The notes under the pieces were generated by a model that was given only the letters and a program-made list of their open reading frames with translations, searched no databases and was not told the origin of the DNA. Source: Vulcanimicrobiota bacterium (GTDB lineage: Bacteria > Vulcanimicrobiota > Vulcanimicrobiia > Vulcanimicrobiales > Vulcanimicrobiaceae). Taken from it: 7,143 nucleotides of DNA. Both the position numbers and the translations under genes were made by a program. Below are positions 1 through 5,717 of the stretch, piece after piece (the stretch's first letter is position 1; every line of letters begins with the position of its first letter). Where the stretch lies: positions 1 to 7,143 of the forward strand of contig PMUE01000181.1 in the NCBI GenBank assembly GCA_003167055.1, given 5' to 3'.

Positions 1-574
1 ACTCCGCGATCGCGAAGAGCAAGCCGATCGTCGCGGCGGCAAAAACGACGCGCGCCGCTCCGCTCCACGCGATCGATGAAATACTGCGCGGAGCGAGGGC
101 GACGGCGCTTGCCGCGAGCAGCGCGTGCAGTGTCGGCACCATCGCCGCCGACGCGAGGAGGAACGCCGCTGCAGCGCGGATGCCGTGCGTGGCGGCCTCG
201 CGCGAGAACATGCGCTTGATCCCCTCGACCGGCTGCATGCGCTCGAATTTCATCGACGGCGCGACCAACACCGGACCGCCGTTTTGAAGGATGCCGCCGC
301 ACGCGCCGCTCGCCGCCGCAACCAGCATCGGCAGCAGTGCGATCGCGACGACTGCGCCGTTGAGCGCGAGCGGCGGCGCGCCGCGAACGGCCGCCGTCAG
401 TGCCGCCTGCGCAAGTACGCCGAACGGTGCTGCGACCGCGAGCACCGTCAGCGCCGCCGAGACAAATGCGAGATTTGCGCCGAACTCCTGTGCGCGCGGC
501 AGATTGCCCTCGCGCCGGGCCTTTGCAATACGCGAGGGCGGCGCGTCAAACGCCTTGTCACTGCTCTCGCTCAC
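1..574 (-). CDS. flhB: FlhB/SctU export-gate protein, N-terminal part (runs off left edge)
   Basis: I translated this frame by hand: it is open for 191 codons from a GTG start to the window edge. FlhB is the inner-membrane export-switch subunit that wraps the FliPQR gate; in known members its cytoplasmic C-terminus self-cleaves at an NPTH motif, and that part lies outside the window. Visible here are the family's N-terminal signature (residues 14-31, S-R-I-A-K-A-R-R-E-G-N then R-A-Q-E-F), hydrophobic segments at about 34-60, 73-95, 134-155 and 172-189, and the cytoplasmic loop at about 108-126 with P-V-E-G-I-K-R-M-F-S. The GTG start overlaps the fliR stop as GTGA, the same junction used between fliQ and fliR, so translational coupling is likely and no clear Shine-Dalgarno is seen. 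FliR directly upstream supports the call. A non-flagellar SctU cannot be excluded from this fragment. Confidence 0.93.
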   Translation of the reverse strand, partial: MSESSDKAFDAPPSRIAKARREGNLPRAQEFGANLAFVSAALTVLAVAAPFGVLAQAALTAAVRGAPPLALNGAVVAIALLPMLVAAASGACGGILQNGGPVLVAPSMKFERMQPVEGIKRMFSREAATHGIRAAAAFLLASAAMVPTLHALLAASAVALAPRSISSIAWSGAARVVFAAATIGLLFAIAE

Positions 575-1284
575 GGCATGCTACCGGGGTAGAGCAGGAT
601 TGGATGTGCCGCTCGCGCAGCCAGCAGCGGAACCGAAACCATCGTCACCAGTAGCACGGCGCCGAAGACTAGCGGAAAGGAGAGCGAAAAGCCGACGAAG
701 CGTGGAATCGCGCGTGCAAGTGCCGCGAGCCCGACTTGCACGACGAACGCGAGCGCGACGGCCGGCGCTGCTACCGCGACGGCAACGAGCACGATGGTAC
801 TTGCAAGCGTCGCTGCGAACGCAAGCCATTCGTGCGGATCGAACGGCGCGCCCGGCGCGATGTGCGCGAAACTTTCGGAAAATGCGAGCACCGTGATGCG
901 GTAGGCGCCGAAGAGAAAGTATCCGCCGGTAAACGCGATCGACCACACGCGGCCGAAGCCGCTCGGCGCGACGAGCTGCACGCTGGGCGCGATCGCCTTG
1001 ACGCCGACGTAGTCGTCGAGCATCCGGCCTCCCGCATACGCCCCGTCGTAGAGCAACGATGCGCCCATGCCGATCGCGGCGCCAAGCAAGAACTCGACGA
1101 CGAGCGCAACGACCAGCGCGATGCCGTCGGGATGCGCGCCGCGGACGCCCGGTGCGATCGCCACCGTCAACACGAGCGCGACGCCGGCACGCAGCGCATG
1201 CGGCACGCTGGGATGCGAAAATCCCGGCGCGCGCGATGCGAACCCGGCACAGCGCGCAAAAACCAGCCATGCCGTCACGGTCAC
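571..1284 (-). CDS. fliR: FliR/SctT export-gate membrane protein
   Basis: FliR is a core subunit of the FliPQR export gate in the inner membrane. The protein is 237 residues from the chosen GTG at 1284, near the family's usual 250 or so. The N-terminus reads V-F-A-R-C-A-G-F followed by APGFS and a V-P-x-x-L-R segment, the standard opening of the family. A long series of hydrophobic helices follows, with the conserved E-F-L-L-G-A-A-I-G-M segment near residue 65 and V-Q-V-G-L-A-A-L-A-R-A-I-P near 190. The frame extends 19 codons further upstream to 1341, but that extension lies inside fliQ and is Arg/Cys-rich rather than membrane-like. The GTG at 1284 overlaps the fliQ stop as GTGA and is the better start. 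The fliR stop in turn overlaps the flhB GTG. Order fliQ-fliR-flhB is canonical. Confidence 0.95.
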   Translation of the reverse strand: MTVTAWLVFARCAGFASRAPGFSHPSVPHALRAGVALVLTVAIAPGVRGAHPDGIALVVALVVEFLLGAAIGMGASLLYDGAYAGGRMLDDYVGVKAIAPSVQLVAPSGFGRVWSIAFTGGYFLFGAYRITVLAFSESFAHIAPGAPFDPHEWLAFAATLASTIVLVAVAVAAPAVALAFVVQVGLAALARAIPRFVGFSLSFPLVFGAVLLVTMVSVPLLAARAAHPILLYPGSMP

Positions 1285-1550
1285 GGCCCGTACACGAGCG
1301 CCGGAATCGCCGCGAGCGCATCGTGGAAAAGCTGCGCACACGACCGCATTCCGAACGCGCCGAAGAGCGCGACCGTCAGTCCAACCGCGATGACTTTGGG
1401 CAACAGCGTGAGCGTCTGTTCCTGCACCTGCGTCGCGGCTTGAACGATCGCAATCGCTGTCCCCACAATAGCTGCGATAAGCAGCACCGGAACGCAGAGG
1501 ACCGCGGCCAGCACCATCGTCTCGCGCAAGAGCGCATCGAATGCGTCCAT
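1281..1550 (-). CDS. fliQ: FliQ/SctS export-gate membrane protein
   Basis: FliQ is a small two-helix subunit of the flagellar/type III export gate. The length is 89 residues, typical of the family. Two hydrophobic hairpin segments lie at about 12-36 and 52-68, and between them is the diagnostic Q-A-A-T-Q-V-Q-E-Q-T-L-T-L-L-P-K motif (residues 37-52). ATG 1550 is the only possible start: none of the 18 codons between it and the upstream in-frame stop at 1605-1607 is ATG, GTG or TTG. That stop belongs to the preceding methyltransferase, so the two genes share a reading frame across a 54-base gap. I see no convincing Shine-Dalgarno before the ATG. The 3' end overlaps fliR by four bases. FliQ normally follows fliP directly, but here two metabolic genes intervene. 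Confidence 0.96.
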   Translation of the reverse strand: MDAFDALLRETMVLAAVLCVPVLLIAAIVGTAIAIVQAATQVQEQTLTLLPKVIAVGLTVALFGAFGMRSCAQLFHDALAAIPALVYGP

Positions 1551-1604
1551 GCGCCGACGGTACGGAAGCGAGGTTACATCAGTGTTGCCGCGGCAAAGAC
1601 GGCG

Positions 1605-2270
1605 TCAACGAACCAGCGCAACCGCGAAGCCGTCGTAGCCCTTCGCTCCGACCGTCTGGATCGCGGTCGCCTGCAAACGCGGATCCGTCGCCATCATCTC
1701 GAGCACCCGGCGCGTTCCGACCAGGTCTGGGTCGCGACTCTTCGCGTCGGTGACCGCGCCATCTCGGACGACGTTATCGACCACGATCACCGTCCCGGGA
1801 TGCGAAAGCTCGAGACCGCGCGCAAGATAGTTCGGATTGTTTCGCTTATCGGCGTCGATGAAGATCAGATCGAACGGCTCTGCGTGCTCCGCAATGAGCC
1901 GGTCGAGCGTCTGCAACGCCGGCCCAAGTTCAACCGAGACGACGCGCTCCAGGCCCGCCGACTCGAGATTCGTGCGCGCGACAGCCGCATGCTCCGGATC
2001 GATTTCCAGGGAAATGACGCGCCCGTTCTCGCCCACCGCGCGGCCAAACCAAATCGCGCTGTAACCACCGAGCGTGCCGACTTCGAGCACGCGGCGTGCG
2101 CCGGCGGACTGCGCGAGCAAAAACAGGAGCTTGCCCTGTACGGCCGAGACCGCGATCGGCGGCAATCCCGCCGCGGCACTGGCTGCGAGCGCGCCCTCGA
2201 GTGCGGGGTCATCACCGACAAACAGTTCGGCTAGATATTGGTCGACGCGCTCGCTGCGATCGATATCCAT
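1605..2270 (-). CDS. SAM-dependent O-methyltransferase, CCoAOMT-like (Methyltransf_3 family)
   Basis: This is a class I Rossmann methyltransferase of the caffeoyl-CoA/catechol O-methyltransferase-like group, expected to move a methyl group from S-adenosylmethionine to a hydroxyl, usually with a divalent metal. The acceptor cannot be read from the sequence. From ATG 2270 it is 221 residues. The SAM-binding motif I is V-L-E-V-G-T-L-G-G-Y-S-A (61-72), an acidic ribose-type residue is Glu89, and F-I-D-A-D-K is at 137-142. Asp139, Asp165 and Asn166 match the family's metal ligands. The C-terminus Q-T-V-G-A-K-G-Y-D-G-F is also typical. An upstream ATG at 2294 would add eight residues, but ATG 2270 forms a TGATG junction with the metF stop and fits family N-termini better. 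It is therefore translationally coupled to metF. A specific flagellar role would be speculation. Confidence 0.93.
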   Translation of the reverse strand: MDIDRSERVDQYLAELFVGDDPALEGALAASAAAGLPPIAVSAVQGKLLFLLAQSAGARRVLEVGTLGGYSAIWFGRAVGENGRVISLEIDPEHAAVARTNLESAGLERVVSVELGPALQTLDRLIAEHAEPFDLIFIDADKRNNPNYLARGLELSHPGTVIVVDNVVRDGAVTDAKSRDPDLVGTRRVLEMMATDPRLQATAIQTVGAKGYDGFAVALVR

Positions 2271-3163
2271 CAGAGCGCGAACGTCGGGCGCCACGCACTG
2301 CCCGCGATGAGCGCAGAAACGATCGCTCGGGTCGCCGGCGAACGATTGAGCGTGTAGAAATGAATGCCGGGCGCGCCGCGGCTCAGCAGCTCGGTCGCCT
2401 GCAGGGCCGCATATGCGACGCCGAGGTCTTCGACCGCTTTGGGGTCCTCGCGCCGCAGTTCGAGTTCACGCAACAGCTTGGGTGGAATCGAGGCCCCAAT
2501 GCTCGACGTAAAGCGCGCGACTTGCGAAGCACTCGTGATCGGCATCAGGCCTGGAATGACCGGCACGTCGACGCCGATCGCGCGCGACGCCGTGCTGAAC
2601 TCCGCGAAGCGATCGTTGTCGAAGAACAGTTGACTGATCAAGAAATCGGCGCCGGCGTCCACCTTGGTCTTCAAATAGGCGAGGTCGGCTGCAGCGCTCG
2701 CCGACTCGCTATGCGTCTCGGGATAACACGCCGCGCCGATGCAGAAATCGTAGTTGCGCCGCAACATCGCGATCAAATCGCTCGCGTGGGCAAATCCGCC
2801 CGCCGGCGCTTCAAATGCAGCCGCACCTTTTGGTGGGTCGCCGCGCAGCGCCAACACATTTTCGATGCCGCCTCGCGCGAGGACGTCAAAGAGCGTCCGC
2901 AGTTCCGCACGCGTCGAGCCGACACACGTGACATGCGCCATCACTGTGAGACCGATGTCGCGCTGTATCGTTTTGGCCAGCCGCACCGTCCGCTCGCGTG
3001 ACGAGCCGCCCGCGCCGTAGGTAATCGACACAAACGCCGGCCGAAGCGGCGAGAGCAATTCGATCGTTGCAAGGAGCGCGCGCGAGCCTTCGTCGTCCTT
3101 GGGTGGAAAGAACTCGAACGAAAAGAACGGCCGCTGTGTCGCGAGGGCATCTGAGATACGCAC
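2270..3163 (-). CDS. metF: 5,10-methylenetetrahydrofolate reductase MetF
   Basis: MetF is a cytoplasmic flavoenzyme that reduces 5,10-methylene-THF to 5-methyl-THF, the methyl donor for methionine synthesis and so for the SAM cycle. The protein has 297 residues, essentially the E. coli length, and covers the whole TIM-barrel family. Motifs in order are F-E-F-F-P-P-K (16-22; Glu17 corresponds to the catalytic Glu), V-S-I-T-Y-G-A-G-G-S, H-V-T-C-V-G, L-R-G-D-P-P, A-C-Y-P-E-T-H, A-G-A-D-F-L-I-S-Q-L-F-F-D, P-G-L-M-P-I-T and G-I-H-F-Y-T-L-N-R-S near the end. The GTG start at 3163 is placed by the closeness of the Glu17 motif to the N-terminus. It lies 13 bases after the fliP stop, and a weak purine-rich stretch (AAGAGA) precedes it. 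The stop overlaps the methyltransferase ATG as TGATG. No defect is visible, so it should be active. Confidence 0.97.
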   Translation of the reverse strand: MRISDALATQRPFFSFEFFPPKDDEGSRALLATIELLSPLRPAFVSITYGAGGSSRERTVRLAKTIQRDIGLTVMAHVTCVGSTRAELRTLFDVLARGGIENVLALRGDPPKGAAAFEAPAGGFAHASDLIAMLRRNYDFCIGAACYPETHSESASAAADLAYLKTKVDAGADFLISQLFFDNDRFAEFSTASRAIGVDVPVIPGLMPITSASQVARFTSSIGASIPPKLLRELELRREDPKAVEDLGVAYAALQATELLSRGAPGIHFYTLNRSPATRAIVSALIAGSAWRPTFAL

Positions 3164-3176
3164 GGTCTCTTATGCC

Positions 3177-3833
3177 TTATCTAAAGCTCGTGGCTACGCC
3201 TCCGCAGATAAGCGCCCAGCCGTCGACCATCACGAAGAGCAGGAGCTTGACGGGCAGCGAGACGACCGGCGGACTGAGCATCATCATGCCCAGCCCCATC
3301 AGCATAGCGGCCACCGCGAGATCGATCGCGACGAATGGCAGATAGAGGGCAAACCCGATCGCAAATGCGCCGCGCAACTCGCCGACGACAAATGCCGGGA
3401 CGACGACGCTCAGGGGCGCCGCGCCTGGCGCTTCGCCGCGGCGGCGGGCGACGCGTTCGAAGAGCGCGATATCCGCGACACGCGTTTGCCGCAGCATGAA
3501 ACTGCGCAGCGGTGCCGAGGCCCGATCGAGCGCTTGCGATTGGGTAAGCGCGCCGCGAGCGTACGGTTGCACGGCATCACGGCCAATGCGCTGGAGCGTC
3601 GGTGTCATCACGACGAGGGTGAGCACGAGCGCGAGCCCGGAGAGCACGGCATTGGGCGGCAACGCCGACGCGCCGATGGCCGAGCGCACCAGCGAGAGTA
3701 CCACGACGTTCCGCACGAACGACGTGCACATCATAAAGAGAAACGGGATGATCGCAAGCACGGTAAGACTTGCAAGGACGTCGAGCGGGAGCGAGGCGTG
3801 ACCGCGGCCGGCGACGTCGAAAAGCCCATCCAT
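3177..3833 (-). CDS. fliP: FliP/SctR export-gate membrane protein
   Basis: FliP forms the central pore ring of the export gate. The 218-residue protein carries the family hallmarks: F-M-M-C-T-S-F-V-R-N (33-42), P-P-N-A-V-L-S-G-L-A-L (59-69), a hydrophilic middle (about 80-140), then V-G-E-L-R-G-A-F-A-I-G-F (149-160), P-F-V-A-I-D-L (166-172), the Met-rich G-L-G-M-M-M (180-185), L-P-V-K-L-L-L-F-V (193-201) and D-G-W (204-206). It lacks the cleavable signal peptide seen in E. coli FliP; the N-terminus is a short hydrophilic stretch before the first membrane helix. The start is forced: upstream in frame there is a TGA at 3858-3860 and no ATG, GTG or TTG between it and 3833. A terminator-like hairpin ends four bases before this ATG, leaving no room for a Shine-Dalgarno. 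fliO is not found upstream, and metF follows instead of fliQ. Confidence 0.96.
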   Translation of the reverse strand: MDGLFDVAGRGHASLPLDVLASLTVLAIIPFLFMMCTSFVRNVVVLSLVRSAIGASALPPNAVLSGLALVLTLVVMTPTLQRIGRDAVQPYARGALTQSQALDRASAPLRSFMLRQTRVADIALFERVARRRGEAPGAAPLSVVVPAFVVGELRGAFAIGFALYLPFVAIDLAVAAMLMGLGMMMLSPPVVSLPVKLLLFVMVDGWALICGGVATSFR

Positions 3834-3836
3834 ATG

Positions 3837-3867
3837 AAAAACGGTGACGCATGCGCATCACCGTTTT
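3837..3867 (-). terminator. Intrinsic-terminator-like hairpin just before the fliP start codon
   Basis: On the minus strand the arms AAAACGGTGA (3867 to 3858) and TCACCGTTTT (3847 to 3838) are perfect inverted repeats. Inward, a U-G wobble and two G-C pairs extend the stem to 13 pairs, closing a four-base GCAU loop. The stem runs into a five-U tract, then CAU and the fliP AUG. On the plus strand the wobble position becomes an A/C mismatch and only four T residues follow, so the structure fits minus-strand RNA best. It lies in the 64-base gap between fliN and fliP. It could be a terminator or attenuator after fliN, or a hairpin that blocks fliP translation. The structure is seen directly; its function is inferred. 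Confidence 0.72.
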
Positions 3868-3897
3868 GTGGAAAAATGATTGCGAGGAAATAAACGG

Positions 3898-4182
3898 CTA
3901 GGTGTTGATCGGCGGCCGCGAGATCAGTTCGGTAACGCGCACGCCGAAGTTTTCATCGACCGCGACGACTTCGCCGCGCGCGATCAATTTGTTGTTCACC
4001 ATCAGATCGATGGGGCCGCCCGCTAGGCGATCCAGCTCGATGATCGAGCCGGCGCCAAGCTTGAGCACTTCGGCCACCGACATGTGGCACGTACCGAGTT
4101 CCGCCGTCACGCTCAGCGGCACGTGCAAGAGCACGTCGAGATTCCCGCGATCCTTGAGCTTTTTTGCATCGACAGTGGTCAT
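3898..4182 (-). CDS. fliN: FliN C-ring/switch protein (SPOA domain)
   Basis: FliN is the lower C-ring subunit of the flagellar switch and, with FliH, a docking site for export cargo. The protein has 94 residues, shorter than E. coli FliN (137) because it lacks the variable N-terminal extension; the SPOA (surface presentation of antigens) domain is complete. It opens with a basic stretch, then L-D-V-L-L-H-V-P-L-S-V-T-A-E-L-G, followed by the conserved core G-S-I-I-E-L-D-R-L-A-G (about 45-55), P-I-D-L-M-V-N-N-K-L-I-A-R-G-E-V-V and the C-terminal G-V-R-V-T-E-L. The ATG overlaps the FliM-like stop as ATGA, which fixes the start and implies coupled translation of the two partner proteins. The sequence is standard FliN; a SctQ C-terminal domain is the only close alternative. 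Confidence 0.94.
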   Translation of the reverse strand: MTTVDAKKLKDRGNLDVLLHVPLSVTAELGTCHMSVAEVLKLGAGSIIELDRLAGGPIDLMVNNKLIARGEVVAVDENFGVRVTELISRPPINT

Positions 4183-4985
4183 CGTTCCGGTGCGTCCCTT
4201 CCGGCTGGAGTGCGGTCAATCGCCATAGCGTAGTATCGGCCGTACACGCCGCATTCGCCAGTCCCAAGCGTCCTCCCGGCAAGTAAAAGCGCCCCACGAA
4301 GCGCTCCGGCCGGTACGGCCAGGACCGTTCCCGGCTCGAGCGCGCCGAGCTCGGACGTGGGATAGTGCCCCATATCAACCCGCGCGCACAGATCGATCGG
4401 CACGTCCATCACGTCGTCAAGGCCGATGCCCGGATGCATTTCAGGCACGGGATCCCGGCTCAGCGCAATGCCTACACGAGCATAGACCGGCCGTTCGATT
4501 TGCAACTCGAAGTACGTGACAAACCCAACCAGATCGGGTTGCCGCTCGAGCACCGGTTCGCGCACAGCGCCTCCGCAGATTGGTCCGAACTGTAGAGCGA
4601 TTGCTTGCACGGTTCGCGCAAGCACGGTTTCCTCGATGCCCGAGAGTGCCGTCGCGCGAGCCTCGCGCTCGCCGAACGCCGCGCCCGCGAGCGCCGATGC
4701 GTCGGCCGGACGAATGATCACGGCCGCGTCGGCGCCGGCAGTTCGCAGACGGTATATCGCCGCGTCGCGCGCGATCGCACTCCAGGCATCCGGCGACGGA
4801 ATCACCGGCGCGTAGAGTTTCATCGCTACCGGTTCTCCGAAAAGCGTCGCGAGCGTTTCACGCACCGCAGTGGCCACCACACACGCCGCGCTAACCGGCA
4901 GCGCCGATCGCTCCGTGAATGCAATCGAACGGACGCGCCGGCCACCGCGCGATTCGTAGCGGCGGCTGAACACCAACGCTTTCAC
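4179..4985 (-). CDS. FliM/SctQ-like switch protein with C-terminal SPOA domain
   Basis: This is probably the FliM-equivalent C-ring subunit, 268 residues from a GTG start against about 330 for classical FliM. Residues 190-257 form a recognisable SPOA domain (D-V-P-I-D-L-C-A-R-V, then L-E-P-G-T-V-L-A-V-P, G-R-T-L-G-T-G-E and A-M-A-I-D). Residues from about 70 to 175 resemble the FliM middle domain in pattern (A-R-D-A-A-I-Y-R-L-R, A-F-G-E-R-E-A, L-S-G-I-E-E-T-V-L-A-R, Y-F-E-L-Q-I-E-R-P). The N-terminal EIDALL-type CheY-binding motif of classical FliM is absent: the protein starts M-K-A-L-V-F-S-R-R-Y. Direct coupling to fliN by an ATGA overlap, as in fliM-fliN operons, is the strongest argument. 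The GTG start overlaps the preceding rod-type gene's stop. Because the similarity is patchy I do not assign fliM firmly; SctQ-like is the alternative. Confidence 0.85.
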   Translation of the reverse strand: MKALVFSRRYESRGGRRVRSIAFTERSALPVSAACVVATAVRETLATLFGEPVAMKLYAPVIPSPDAWSAIARDAAIYRLRTAGADAAVIIRPADASALAGAAFGEREARATALSGIEETVLARTVQAIALQFGPICGGAVREPVLERQPDLVGFVTYFELQIERPVYARVGIALSRDPVPEMHPGIGLDDVMDVPIDLCARVDMGHYPTSELGALEPGTVLAVPAGALRGALLLAGRTLGTGECGVYGRYYAMAIDRTPAGRDAPER

Positions 4986-5704
4986 TTCAACAAGTCCATT
5001 GCGGTTTTGCTCGTACCTCCTTGGGCCTTATGCGCGGCCTGCAATGCGTCGAACGCCACGTAGGCTTCTTCGAGCCGGTCAAGGCTTCGGTCGAAATCGA
5101 TGCGGCTGGTTTCCCGCTGCATCGGCGCAATTCGCGCGAAATTTCCGTCGCCGGCGCGACCGACGTGGGGTACGATGCCCGCTGGCGCGAGAAAATGATT
5201 GGCATCGGACGCGGCGAGTTTCGTTGCCGCGGGAAATCGTGCAAGCGCCAGCCGACCGACGACGACGCGCTCGCGCTCGGACGCGCCGGTTCGTGGGTCG
5301 ATGATCGCGCGATCGTAGGATAGCGTTCCGTCGGGCTCGATGCGCAGGCCGTTGACCCGGCCAAGCGCCGCGTCGACATCGTCGACGTGTAACTCGCTGG
5401 TCGCGCCGGCCGGCGAATGAAATCCAAGTACGGGGCGCCCGTCGGCACCGACGAGTGTCCCATCGCGCAACGCAAATCCACCGTCGCGTGTGTAGGTCGT
5501 GCGTCTGCGCTCGTCGGTCGTGACGAAATACGCATCGGCCGGCGCGGCGACGGACAGCGCGTCCAGCGCCATATGGGAAGCAGCGCGGTCGGTGACGACG
5601 TCACCGAATTGCGAGGTTGCTCCCGGCGTGAATGCGTGCTGCACGTCCTGTGAGCGCGCGACGATGCGCTCGAGCGCGTCATCGGTGGCGGCGTTGATCA
5701 TCAT
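4982..5704 (-). CDS. Flagellar hook/basal-body rod protein, FlgF/FlgG-like, divergent
   Basis: This is likely an exported axial protein of the rod or hook. From ATG 5704 it has 240 residues, close to FlgF/FlgG (about 250-260). The best evidence is the family's central segment, D-A-Y-F-V-T-T-D (57-64) followed by Y-T-R-D-G-G-F-A-L-R-D-G-T-L-V (71-85) and G-R-P-V-L-G-F (89-95), then L-R-I-E-P-D-G-T-L-S (120-129). The N-terminus M-I-N-A-A-T-D-D with a later T-P-G resembles the N-terminal helix and TPGFK region, but the usual N-N-L-A-N is missing. The C-terminal helix (about 200-240) is amphipathic and ends in D-L-L-K, without the usual QRAYEAN core. The frame extends to 5758, but that would overlap the upstream gene by 41 bases; ATG 5704 (or the adjacent ATG 5701) gives a 13-base gap. 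FlgF, FlgG and FlgE are not separable by eye. Confidence 0.85.
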   Translation of the reverse strand: MMINAATDDALERIVARSQDVQHAFTPGATSQFGDVVTDRAASHMALDALSVAAPADAYFVTTDERRRTTYTRDGGFALRDGTLVGADGRPVLGFHSPAGATSELHVDDVDAALGRVNGLRIEPDGTLSYDRAIIDPRTGASERERVVVGRLALARFPAATKLAASDANHFLAPAGIVPHVGRAGDGNFARIAPMQRETSRIDFDRSLDRLEEAYVAFDALQAAHKAQGGTSKTAMDLLK

Positions 5705-5717
5705 ATCGCGTTGCCCA

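Noticed and set aside
571..1339. Second minus-strand frame (581-1339, 252 aa) and the upstream extension of fliR to 1341
   Set aside because: The 252-residue frame is an Arg-rich shadow of fliR. The extension of fliR overlaps fliQ and does not look like a FliR N-terminus; the GTGA junction at 1281-1284 is a better start.
1575..1604. Possible sigma70 promoter before fliQ (TTGACG followed downstream by TGTAAC on the minus strand)
   Set aside because: The spacing between the two hexamers is about 24 bases, too long for a standard promoter, and the TTGACG overlaps the methyltransferase stop by chance.
1059..3893. Long plus-strand open frames at 1059-2234 (391 aa), 2096-3001 (301 aa) and 3099-3893 (264 aa)
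   Set aside because: They run antisense to fliQ/fliR, the methyltransferase, metF and fliP, which have unmistakable family motifs. Their translations are Arg/His/Asp-rich without domains, as expected from the complement of GC-rich coding DNA.
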